Source: Opitutaceae bacterium
Lineage (GTDB): Bacteria; Verrucomicrobiota; Verrucomicrobiae; Opitutales; Opitutaceae
DNA: 8,454 nt
NCBI GenBank assembly: GCA_031266495.1
Contig: JAISAX010000598.1
Span: forward strand, 1 to 8,454
Direction of reading: 5' to 3'
The notes beneath the pieces were generated by a model. The model ran no database searches, was not told where the DNA came from, and was given only the letters and a program-made list of their open reading frames with translations. The translations under genes and the position numbers were made by a program. Below, in pieces: positions 1 to 6,027 of the stretch; position 1 is the stretch's first letter, and each line of letters opens with the position of its first letter.

Positions 1-11
1 GATTGGCGTAT

Positions 12-34
12 CTCCGGTTGCGACGCTCCGGTTG
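12..34. repeat. Two copies of CTCCGGTTG, 14-bp period
   Basis: The 9-mer CTCCGGTTG occurs at 12-20 and 26-34. Two copies could be a direct-repeat operator or the edge of a longer tandem repeat cut by the window start. Function is unknown and the pair may be chance. Confidence 0.3.
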
Positions 35-49
35 AGTCAGGTCGCGCGC

Positions 50-69
50 GGGATTCGCAAGCGAAGCCC
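50..69. other. Short hairpin (GGGATTCGC / GCGAAGCCC)
   Basis: GGGATTCGC (50-58) pairs with GCGAAGCCC (61-69) with one A-G mismatch, leaving a loop of two to four bases. No T-run follows on either strand, so it is not a standard intrinsic terminator. It could be the 3' end of an upstream transcript or part of a dispersed palindromic repeat. Confidence 0.4.
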
Positions 70-138
70 CTACGGTCGATCCGCGTAACATCAGTCCCCT
101 CAAATTATCCTCCCTCACATGCACACAGGAGACACGGA

Positions 139-156
139 GAGGGGGGGGGAGGGGGG
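139..156 (+). repeat. G-rich polypurine tract (G9-A-G6)
   Basis: The plus strand carries G9 (141-149), A150, then G6 (151-156), about 50 bp before the first gene of the cluster. Runs of this length are prone to slippage and can form G-quadruplex or triplex DNA. Two related tracts with the complementary orientation lie inside coding genes near 3667 and 6619, so this is not a one-off. A regulatory role is inference. Confidence 0.6.
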
Positions 157-206
157 ACACTCCTGACCGGAAATAATCCACCACACACACTCTCTCTCAC
201 TCACCG

Positions 207-1175
207 ATGAACACGCTCGACATACGAATGGTTGCTCCACTTGCCCCGTTGCACGCGGACGGATCGCTCAACGCCGCCACGATTCCGAAACAAGCCGCCC
301 TTTTGCGGGCGCGTGGCGCACAGGGATTTTATCTGTGCGGCGGCACGGGCGAGGGCCAACTCCTCACCGTCCACGAACGCAAACAAATCGTCGAAGCATG
401 GCGCGACATCCTGCCCGCAGACGTCCCGATGATCGTCCATGTCGGCTGCGCCAGTCCTGCGGATGCCATTACGCTCGCCCGCCATGCGCAGTCAATCGGC
501 GCAAGCGGCGTGTCATCCGTCACCTCATCGCCCTACGCCGCGCGCGACATGAACGCTCTCATCGCCCACTTCGCCGCCATCGCCGCCGCCGCGCCCGCGC
601 TGCCATTTTATTATTATCACAACTCCGCATCGCCCGGACTCAAAATCAAGGCCGTCGATTTTCTCGCCGTCGCCAAAGACAAAATCCCGACGCTCGGCGG
701 CATCAAATACACCGACACCGATCTCATGGATTACAGCCGCGCCCTCCGCTTCGACGGAGGCCGTTACGCCGTCCTCTACGGCAAGGATGAAATGTCACTC
801 GGCGCACTGGCCATGGGCGCGCGCGGTTTTGTCGGCGGCAGCTACAACATTCTCGGCCCGCTTCTTCGCGACATTCTTCAATTTTGGGACGACGGCCACC
901 TCGACGAAGCCCGCGCAGCGCAAGACACGCTCATTGATTGCATCGCCATTTTCGGACGTTACGGCGGACTCGCCGCGCTCAAGGCGGCCACGCTCGCACT
1001 GGGACTTGATCTCGGCCCCATGCGACTTCCGCTCCCGACCGTGCCTGCCTCCACTATCCCGCGGCTGCATGCCGAGCTTGATGCCGTCTGGCCTGATTGG
1101 CGCGAAACACCCGCCTCGCTCGCTTCCTCCCGCATCCTTGATCCATCACGAAACGGTGCCCCGGCGCATCCTTAG
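207..1175 (+). CDS. N-acetylneuraminate-lyase-like class I aldolase (DapA/NanA superfamily)
   Basis: This is a 322-aa TIM-barrel aldolase of the dihydrodipicolinate synthase/N-acetylneuraminate lyase superfamily, which forms a Schiff base with a 2-keto acid and releases pyruvate. GGTGEG at residues 45-50 matches the carboxylate-binding loop (G-S/T-T-G-E). YYYHNSA (135-141) supplies the catalytic tyrosine, most likely Y137. GIKYTDTDL (165-173) supplies Schiff-base lysine K167. The K-Y/F-T/S-D-x-D-L pattern, the YYYH motif and the later GxxALKA...LGPMRLPL segment look more like sialic acid lyases, including the animal enzyme, than DapA, so nonulosonate cleavage is my first guess; 2-keto-3-deoxy sugar acids are the alternative. 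The protein is probably cytoplasmic, with no signal peptide. The start has no visible Shine-Dalgarno sequence, but the first residues fit the family N-terminus. A YhcH/NanQ-like gene two genes downstream echoes nan operons. Family confidence is high and substrate confidence moderate. Confidence 0.88.
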   Translation: MNTLDIRMVAPLAPLHADGSLNAATIPKQAALLRARGAQGFYLCGGTGEGQLLTVHERKQIVEAWRDILPADVPMIVHVGCASPADAITLARHAQSIGASGVSSVTSSPYAARDMNALIAHFAAIAAAAPALPFYYYHNSASPGLKIKAVDFLAVAKDKIPTLGGIKYTDTDLMDYSRALRFDGGRYAVLYGKDEMSLGALAMGARGFVGGSYNILGPLLRDILQFWDDGHLDEARAAQDTLIDCIAIFGRYGGLAALKAATLALGLDLGPMRLPLPTVPASTIPRLHAELDAVWPDWRETPASLASSRILDPSRNGAPAHP

Positions 1176-1239
1176 TATCCAATTTTTCACTTCGTAAAAT
1201 ACCGGCGAAAACATCCCCTCCGCGTTGCTTCTCCACACC

Positions 1240-2697
1240 ATGCACTCGCAACAAAATACAGAACACGTCCTGTTTCCTTTCGATAACCGGGCGCTCCCAT
1301 TTTCTCATGGCGTGCGTCTGAAACTGATTCCATTCGCTTCTGCCGCCGATTCCGGCGGACTGCCCAACATGGTTGTTTCTCCCGGCCCCGACGGGACGCC
1401 CGACAGCAGGGGCATTTTGTATTATGGAACCGTGCTGCAAGTCGGGGCGGAACTCTGGATGTGGTATCTGGGCCAGGGTGAGGGAGCCGAAAAAAGACGC
1501 CACTTCCGCGTGTGTTTTGCGAAAAGCCGGGACGGTCGGAAATGGGAGAAACCAAACCTGGGTCTCGTCGAATACAGCGGTTCGAAAGACAACAACCTGG
1601 TCGATCTCGGCGGCGGGGGATTCCCCGTCGTCGGATGTGTTGTCTTTTACGATACAGATGAGGCGGAGGCGGGAAAGCGTTTCAAGATGTTTTTCGAAAG
1701 CCCCAAGTACAGAGGCAAGTTTGCCGTGGCGTATTCTCCCGACGGCGTGCGCTGGGTTGAGTCTCCCGGCAATCCGCGCGGCCCCTTTTTCGAACCCGCC
1801 GGCGGCATCAAGTGGAACGGGGTTTACCACGTCAACGGACAGGCGCACGACGCCCATTTCCCGGCCGGGGTGAGGAAGTTTTTCACCCACCAATCCTGCG
1901 ATTTTGAAAACTGGACACAGGTCGGTTGCCTGGGATTCAGACGCGATTCCGTGCCACCAAAACCGATGACCACGACAGGTCCTGTGGATGGGGAGCAGGT
2001 CCATCTCGGGGCCGGTCTCTGGCACCGTGGCAATGTGGTGGTCGGTTTCTACGGCCAGTGGCACGGCCACCCCTCGAATGATCGCCGATGGGTGTCGATC
2101 GATCTCGGTTTGGTCATCAGCCACGACGCGCTTCACTTCCACGAACCGGTGCCGGACTTCCGGATCGTGCAGGCCAGCGAGGCGGTCTCCTGGTTGCCGC
2201 CGGCAAACTTTCCGTTCGAGCGGGCGTCCGCGTTGATGCAGGGACAGGGTTTCGCGAACATCGGCGACGAAACCTTGTTCTGGTATTCCGTCTGGGGCAT
2301 CCCCGATGCCGGCATCCGTCTCGCCAGATGGGGGCGTGACAGGCTGGGTTATCTCGCGGTCGGCGGACTGGAGTCGTGGATGGACCCCAACCATTCGCCG
2401 CATATCATCTCCGCACCGTTGATGCCGAAGGGAGATTCCACCGCCATCAGCGTCAATGTTGACGGGCTGGGAGAGTATTCGTCTCTCAAGGTTTCCATCC
2501 TCGACGAACAATTCAGACCGCTGCCCGGTTTCACCGCGCAAGATTGCACGGGACCCGCGCAATCCGGATTCCGGCAACGCGTTGCCTGGGGCGCGAAGGA
2601 TCGCGTGCCGGTACAGGGAGCAATTCGCATCCGCGCGGATTTCGCCGGCGTCCGCCCGGAGGACATTCATCTCTACGCCATTTATTTGGAGGGCTGA
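1240..2697 (+). CDS. Beta-propeller glycoside-hydrolase-like protein (GH32/43/130-type fold)
   Basis: This 485-aa protein has no confident family name. Two blade-like repeats are visible, each with S-x-D-G-x-x-W: SRDGRKW (96-102) and SPDGVRW (166-172). A weaker SHDALHF-type element comes later, and many aromatic residues are spread through the first 350 residues. This pattern is common in five-bladed propeller glycosidases and sialidase-like proteins, but the S-x-D-x-G-x-T-W Asp-box spacing of true sialidases is not met. The last 90 or so residues look like a beta-sandwich accessory region. No signal peptide is seen, so the protein is probably cytoplasmic and acts on imported oligosaccharides. 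The ATG at 1240 was chosen; an in-frame TTG at 1225 is possible, and neither has a clear Shine-Dalgarno sequence. The gene follows the lyase by 64 bp and precedes the YhcH gene by 3 bp, so co-transcription is likely. Catalytic acids cannot be assigned from here. Confidence 0.7.
   Translation: MHSQQNTEHVLFPFDNRALPFSHGVRLKLIPFASAADSGGLPNMVVSPGPDGTPDSRGILYYGTVLQVGAELWMWYLGQGEGAEKRRHFRVCFAKSRDGRKWEKPNLGLVEYSGSKDNNLVDLGGGGFPVVGCVVFYDTDEAEAGKRFKMFFESPKYRGKFAVAYSPDGVRWVESPGNPRGPFFEPAGGIKWNGVYHVNGQAHDAHFPAGVRKFFTHQSCDFENWTQVGCLGFRRDSVPPKPMTTTGPVDGEQVHLGAGLWHRGNVVVGFYGQWHGHPSNDRRWVSIDLGLVISHDALHFHEPVPDFRIVQASEAVSWLPPANFPFERASALMQGQGFANIGDETLFWYSVWGIPDAGIRLARWGRDRLGYLAVGGLESWMDPNHSPHIISAPLMPKGDSTAISVNVDGLGEYSSLKVSILDEQFRPLPGFTAQDCTGPAQSGFRQRVAWGAKDRVPVQGAIRIRADFAGVRPEDIHLYAIYLEG
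2688..2693 (+). promoter_or_regulatory. Ribosome-binding site GGAGGG
   Basis: GGAGGG lies 7 nt before the ATG at 2701, inside the last codons of the preceding propeller gene. It is the strongest Shine-Dalgarno match inside the cluster and fixes the start of the YhcH-family gene. Confidence 0.7.
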
Positions 2698-2700
2698 ACC

Positions 2701-3168
2701 ATGATTAATGGAAATCTGGATACAATTTCGGGCTGGAATTATTTTGATTTGGGCGAGTCGTTTCAGGTCGCGTTTCGCTATATTGACGAGCTTCGCAAAA
2801 GCCGCGCCCATGTTTGCGGGAAAACAACGATCCTCGGCGACAGGGTCTGGGCCAATGGCATTTCCAAAAATGGCTGCCCGAAAACCGGGGAAATGGAATT
2901 CGAGTATCACAAACGTTATGCCGATGTGCATTGGTGCATGGCAGGCGAGGAGATCATCGCATGGAATACAAACGTGGACGGGATGGAACCTTCCGGAGCG
3001 TTTCAAACAGACAAGGATTGCGGCCTGTTGCGCGGGCCGGTCACCAACCTTGTTCACCTCAAGGGAGGCGAATTTGTCATCCTGTTTCCCGGCGAACCTC
3101 ACGCCCCGCTGATCGGAGAAGGACTTGTCACGAAGGTGTGCGTGAAAGTGGAGATGAACGGACAATGA
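2701..3168 (+). CDS. YhcH/YjgK/YiaL family protein (NanQ-like sugar anomerase)
   Basis: This is a 155-aa protein of the usual length for the YhcH/YjgK/YiaL (DUF386) family, single-domain cupin-fold proteins that bind a divalent metal. The E. coli member YhcH (NanQ), in the sialic acid operon, is reported to speed anomerisation of N-acetylneuraminate; EbgC and YiaL are relatives. The visible metal/active-site signature is E-x-H (E68, H70) in EFEYHKRYADVH, D75-x-H77, and FPGEPHAP with H134. The C-terminal KVCVKV strand also fits the family. A strong ribosome-binding site fixes the start. Its stop overlaps the start of the next gene as ATGA, so translation is probably coupled. Next to a sialic-lyase-like gene, a role in presenting the right ring or open-chain form of an acidic sugar is a reasonable inference. 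Confidence 0.88.
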   Translation: MINGNLDTISGWNYFDLGESFQVAFRYIDELRKSRAHVCGKTTILGDRVWANGISKNGCPKTGEMEFEYHKRYADVHWCMAGEEIIAWNTNVDGMEPSGAFQTDKDCGLLRGPVTNLVHLKGGEFVILFPGEPHAPLIGEGLVTKVCVKVEMNGQ

Positions 3169-4112
3169 ACATCCTGATTTTTCGCGACATTTCACCGACG
3201 GATGTTGCCGCCTTGTCCGCGGAATTCCCGCAATGCAATTTCCGGCAAACAATGGATCCGGGTTTGCTGGAAAAAGATCCCGGCTGGCCCGCCGTGATTT
3301 TTGGCAACGTGCCCTCCGCCCTGTTACCCCGGTGCGCCCATTTGCAATGGCTCCAGATCGTTTCGTCAGGTTTTGACGAATACATTCCGCCTCCTGCTTC
3401 GCATGTCATCATGACCACGGCTCGTGACATCCGCGCACCCATCATTGCGGAACAAGTTGTCATGACGATCCTGGCATTTGCGCGCCAGTTGCCTCACTTC
3501 CTGCAATGCCAGCGGGAAAAGAAATGGGACCGGCGTCCCGGCCTTCCCCACGCCATCCAAAAACAAACGGTCGGCATCCTCGGCTATGGAAGCGTGGGCA
3601 GGGAAGTGGCCCGGCTGCTCAAGCCCTTTGGCGTCCGGTTGATTGCCACCAGGCGCACCGTCCCCTCCCCCCCCCTCCCTCCCTCCGGGTTGGATGCGCT
3701 CCTGCCTCTGACGCAGTTGGATGAACTCCTTGCAGCGAGCGACCACCTGGTCATTGCGCTGCCGCTCACGGACCAAACCCGGCGCATTCTGGACAAAAAC
3801 CGGATCGCCATGCTCAAGCGCGGGGCTGTCGTTCACAATATCGCGCGGGGTGGATTGCTCGACGAAGACGCGCTGATCGAGCGTTTGCGGGATGGCAGCC
3901 TGGGCGGGGCGGCGCTGGATGTTTTCGAGCGGGAACCGTTGCCTGCTGACAGCCCGTTTTGGGATTTGCCCAATGTGCTCGTGACGCCTCATCTGGCCGG
4001 GCATCACGCTGAAGCCGGTTCACTTTTGCTCCGGCAATTCAAACTCAACCTCGCCCGGTTTCTTGATGGCAAACCGCTGACGTGCGTCGCCGACTTCTCC
4101 AGAGGCTACTGA
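3165..4112 (+). CDS. D-isomer-specific 2-hydroxyacid dehydrogenase
   Basis: This is a 315-aa NAD(P)-dependent oxidoreductase of the D-2-hydroxyacid dehydrogenase family (glyoxylate/hydroxypyruvate reductase, phosphoglycerate dehydrogenase relatives), which interconverts 2-keto acids and D-2-hydroxyacids. The Rossmann loop is GYGSVG (140-145). The catalytic triad is present: R228 in HNIARGG, E257 in DVFEREPL and H276 in TPHLAGH. After the second strand the sequence reads IATRRT with no acidic residue and two arginines, which favours NADPH over NADH. The N-terminal substrate domain (about 1-100) is less conserved. The start overlaps the YhcH stop by 4 nt (ATGA). The segment PSPPLPPSG (167-175), right after the cofactor-selectivity loop, is encoded by a C-rich tract with C9 at 3667-3675, an unusual insertion that could be slippage-prone. 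It probably disposes of a 2-keto acid or hydroxypyruvate-type product; substrate unknown. Confidence 0.92.
   Translation: MNILIFRDISPTDVAALSAEFPQCNFRQTMDPGLLEKDPGWPAVIFGNVPSALLPRCAHLQWLQIVSSGFDEYIPPPASHVIMTTARDIRAPIIAEQVVMTILAFARQLPHFLQCQREKKWDRRPGLPHAIQKQTVGILGYGSVGREVARLLKPFGVRLIATRRTVPSPPLPPSGLDALLPLTQLDELLAASDHLVIALPLTDQTRRILDKNRIAMLKRGAVVHNIARGGLLDEDALIERLRDGSLGGAALDVFEREPLPADSPFWDLPNVLVTPHLAGHHAEAGSLLLRQFKLNLARFLDGKPLTCVADFSRGY
3661..3686 (+). repeat. C-rich tract inside the dehydrogenase gene (C4-T-C9-T...)
   Basis: The plus strand is almost pure pyrimidine over this stretch and includes C9 at 3667-3675; the minus strand reads G9-A-G4. It encodes the proline-rich loop of the dehydrogenase. 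The core matches the G9-A-G6 tract at 139-156 and the C6-T-C8 tract at 6612-6626. One-base slippage would shift frame at about codon 170. Confidence 0.6.
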
Positions 4113-4118
4113 CATCCC

Positions 4119-5246
4119 ATGAAAATCACCGGCCTCACCACCCGCCTGCTGAAAATCGATGCCAGCCCTCGTTATCGGGATGGCATTGTCCCGACCGGAC
4201 GCCCGCCGCATTGGTTTTTCCCTCTGGTCATTTTGCATACGGACGAAGGCGTGGACGGCCACTCAATGGCGTATGGGCCGCATGGTGACGGACACGCGCT
4301 GGCTGCGATTTTGCACGAGAGCTTCTGGCCGCAACTGGAGTTTGCCGATCCCGATCAGATTGAGGCTATCTGGCAGCGCCTGTTTCTCCGCCAGCGCCAT
4401 CTCTACAACCAGTCGGACAGTCTTGTCGGCGTCATCGACGTCGCTCTCTGGGACTTGCGGGGGAAAATGCTGCAACGTCCGGTTGCCACATTACTCGGGC
4501 GATACACGGACCGGCTTCCCGCATATCTTACGTCCCGCAGCGAACATTTCAACGAGGAGGAAATCGCAGAGGAAATTGTGGCGGCAAAATCGTCAGGATT
4601 TTATGGATACAAACTACAACTGCGCGACGGACCGAACCGTGATATCCCGCGTCTCAAGGCTGCCCGCATGGGCGCCGGGGAGGATTTTCCGCTCATGCAG
4701 GATGCCAATTCCGCCTACTCCCTTCACGAAGCGCTCATGGTTGGGAAAGAACTCGATGCATTGAATTATCATTGGTTCGAGGAGCCGCTTCCTGAGCAGC
4801 AGATAGAAAATTACCGTTTTTTGTCCTCCCGGCTCAAAACCCCCATTGTGGCAACGGAGACAACAAGACTGACCGACATGCCCAATTTCATGACAGGCCG
4901 GGCCATGACATTTGCGCGCGGGGACGTGTTGATCAAAGGAGGCATCACCGGCTTGAAGAAAGCCCTGTCGGCCTGCGAGCTGTTCGGTTTCAATCTGGAA
5001 ATCCACACTGCCAATACACCGCTTCTGGATGTCGCGAATCTTCATGTGGCATGCTCGGTCCGCAATACGAGTTGGATGGAAGTGCATCACCCCGTTTTCC
5101 GTTTCGGTCTGAAAAAACATCCCTTTGACAGTCCTGATGGGATTATTCGTCTCCCCCAAGGTCCCGGTCTTGGTGTGGAGATTGATTGGGACTGGGTGGA
5201 GAACCATACCGAACAAGTCCGCCACAGCGGCAGTCCGAATCCATGA
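4119..5246 (+). CDS. Enolase-superfamily (mandelate racemase/muconate lactonizing enzyme type) dehydratase
   Basis: This 375-aa enzyme abstracts the proton alpha to a carboxylate and most likely dehydrates a sugar acid to a 2-keto-3-deoxy acid. The N-terminal capping domain covers about 1-125 and the barrel follows. Metal ligands are D195 (QDANSAY), E221 (WFEEPLP) and E247 (VATETTR). On the base side, K165 in YGYKLQLRD sits where KxK is expected, but the second lysine is Q167. The opposite His-Asp dyad appears as D269 (RGDVLIKGG) and H296 (LEIHTANTP), which places it near the mandelate racemase subgroup rather than the muconate cycloisomerase subgroup. WDLRGK (111-116) is the usual N-domain motif. 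The gene starts 6 nt after the dehydrogenase stop with only a weak AGAGG upstream; its stop overlaps the ATG of the broken oxidoreductase (ATGA). Its product would be a natural substrate for the DapA/NanA-type lyase upstream. Exact substrate unknown. Confidence 0.9.
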   Translation: MKITGLTTRLLKIDASPRYRDGIVPTGRPPHWFFPLVILHTDEGVDGHSMAYGPHGDGHALAAILHESFWPQLEFADPDQIEAIWQRLFLRQRHLYNQSDSLVGVIDVALWDLRGKMLQRPVATLLGRYTDRLPAYLTSRSEHFNEEEIAEEIVAAKSSGFYGYKLQLRDGPNRDIPRLKAARMGAGEDFPLMQDANSAYSLHEALMVGKELDALNYHWFEEPLPEQQIENYRFLSSRLKTPIVATETTRLTDMPNFMTGRAMTFARGDVLIKGGITGLKKALSACELFGFNLEIHTANTPLLDVANLHVACSVRNTSWMEVHHPVFRFGLKKHPFDSPDGIIRLPQGPGLGVEIDWDWVENHTEQVRHSGSPNP

Positions 5247-5383
5247 AACAACCCTGCTCCCATTTTACCATCCCCCGGCAAACCGACCTCGTCGTTTTCG
5301 GCGCCACGCCCGGCGGCATCGCCTGCGCCGTACGCGCCGCGCACGAAGGATTGCGCGTCGTCCTCGTGCATCATCATTACCAC
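5243..5383 (+). pseudogene. Truncated 5' end of an FAD-dependent oxidoreductase gene
   Basis: The ATG at 5243 overlaps the dehydratase stop as ATGA, the normal look of a coupled operon gene. It encodes about 47 residues: a short leader, then DLVVFGATPGGIACAVRAA, the FAD-binding beta-alpha-beta start, nearly identical to the intact oxidoreductase at 6028. Similarity ends at about 5383, just after the histidine-rich stretch and before the conserved IGGMMSNG motif. The frame stays open to 5713, but past 5383 it runs through 39 bp of unrecognised sequence and then antisense to the toxin gene, so no functional enzyme is made. A short peptide could still be translated. Most simply, this is the remnant of the original operon gene start, cut off when the toxin-antitoxin segment and the second copy were placed here. 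Confidence 0.8.
5285..5383 (+). repeat. Left copy of ~99-bp direct repeat (oxidoreductase 5' coding region)
   Basis: This segment matches 6061-6159 at a constant offset of 776 with 94 of 99 identical positions by hand count (mismatches at 5321, 5343, 5361, 5377 and 5378). Weaker similarity continues left to about 5267. Both copies are read in the same frame as the start of an FAD-dependent oxidoreductase. The toxin-antitoxin pair lies between them. Confidence 0.9.
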
Positions 5384-5422
5384 TACAGTTCCACCTCTTT
5401 CCCCATGCTGCGCAATTGCCAT

Positions 5423-5686
5423 TTATTCCGGAGGACGGAATGCCTCATACACCACGTCGCGTGTGGAAAGAAATTCCGCGACAATTTCACCCGACAACAA
5501 ATCGAACCGGTAAATCACCCGGTATTTCCCGACTCGCAGACGATAAAAATCACCCAGCTTGCCTTCCAGTGCCTTGGTGTCGCGGCGCTCCCCCTTGTCC
5601 AGATCAGCGAGCGCGCGCCGAACGTCCTTGCGTACTCCCGGGTGCAATTCCCGCAACGCCTCCAGGACCTGATCGGCAACAATCAT
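5423..5686 (-). CDS. RelE/ParE-family toxin
   Basis: This is an 87-aa toxin of the RelE/ParE superfamily, ribosome-dependent mRNA interferases or gyrase poisons. The diagnostic core is ALEGKLGDFYRLRVGKYRV (residues 39-57), the family L-x-G-x-x-x-x-Y-R-L-R-x-G-x-Y-R-v-i-Y pattern, followed by R76 and Y80 in STRDVVYEAF. The N-terminal helix pair (about 6-33) also fits. The sequence suits RelE-like mRNA cleavage better than ParE, but the two cannot be separated safely by eye. Its ATG overlaps the antitoxin stop (ATGA at 5686-5683), the usual antitoxin-first coupling. It is convergent with the broken oxidoreductase fragment to its left. No terminator is evident after its stop. It looks intact and full length. 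Confidence 0.88.
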   Translation of the reverse strand: MIVADQVLEALRELHPGVRKDVRRALADLDKGERRDTKALEGKLGDFYRLRVGKYRVIYRFDLLSGEIVAEFLSTRDVVYEAFRPPE

Positions 5687-5976
5687 TCCGGGACGTCCTC
5701 CAATGAAACATAACGCACCTTCCCCTTGCGCATACGCGCCAGATGCTTCTGAAACTCCGGATCCGCCAGCAGTTCTTCCGTCTCGGTTGGCCTGTCAGGC
5801 CGCAAGTCGAACGGCAGTCCGCCGACTTCCGCCACCTTGGCAAAAAACACATTCACCGCCTCACCCGGAGTCAGGCCATAACGCCGCAGGATTTTGGCTA
5901 CCTTCGCCTTGCGCCCGCGATCAATGCGGGCGCGAAACAATTCCGTCTTCGGAGTCTTCTTTAATTCAGCAACCAT
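5683..5976 (-). CDS. RelB/DinJ-family antitoxin
   Basis: This is a 97-aa antitoxin with an N-terminal ribbon-helix-helix DNA-binding part: FRARID (14-19) as the beta-strand, the helix AKVAKILRRYG (24-34), and LTPGEAVNVFFAKVAEVGG (35-53) with the RelB/DinJ hallmark LTPGEAV...GGLPFDL. The acidic C-terminal tail (about 60-97) would wrap and neutralise the toxin encoded immediately downstream. It also normally represses its own promoter. The start is uncertain: ATG at 5976 was chosen because the strand begins about 13 residues later, but in-frame ATGs at 6006 (adds ten residues) and 6036 are possible, and none has a strong ribosome-binding site. The frame stays open a further 1.3 kb antisense to the oxidoreductase, which is a codon-bias shadow, not a fusion. 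Confidence 0.87.
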   Translation of the reverse strand: MVAELKKTPKTELFRARIDRGRKAKVAKILRRYGLTPGEAVNVFFAKVAEVGGLPFDLRPDRPTETEELLADPEFQKHLARMRKGKVRYVSLEDVPE

Positions 5977-6027
5977 GTCGGCACAAATGGGATCAAACCT
6001 GGCCATCGTCAAGTCACCCGTTCCAGG

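Larger units (their letters stand above)
1..206. other. Non-coding upstream region with low-complexity leader
   Basis: No supportable gene is seen here. The stretch holds a 9-bp direct repeat, a short hairpin, a G-rich tract and, just before the first gene, a pyrimidine-rich CA/CT-repeat leader (about 181-205). I see no convincing -35/-10 pair and no Shine-Dalgarno sequence within 15 nt of the ATG at 207, so the first gene either uses a non-SD leader or is translated by another route. Any promoter for the cluster would be expected in this region, but I cannot place it. Confidence 0.5.

Noticed and set aside
1172..1200. Possible internal promoter (TTAGTA - 17 nt - TAAAAT) before the propeller gene
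   Set aside because: The -10 is fair but the -35 matches only three of six bases; too weak to annotate.
1054..3252. A 732-codon open frame on the minus strand
   Set aside because: It lies antisense to the propeller and YhcH genes and shows no family motifs, while the plus strand has clear ones. High GC and codon bias explain the open antisense frame.
5384..5713. Plus-strand continuation of the broken oxidoreductase frame
   Set aside because: After 5383 it loses all similarity to the family and runs antisense to the toxin gene, so it is not a real fusion protein.
6007..6012. TTGACG on the minus strand as a -35 box for the antitoxin gene
   Set aside because: No acceptable -10 lies 16-18 nt downstream.
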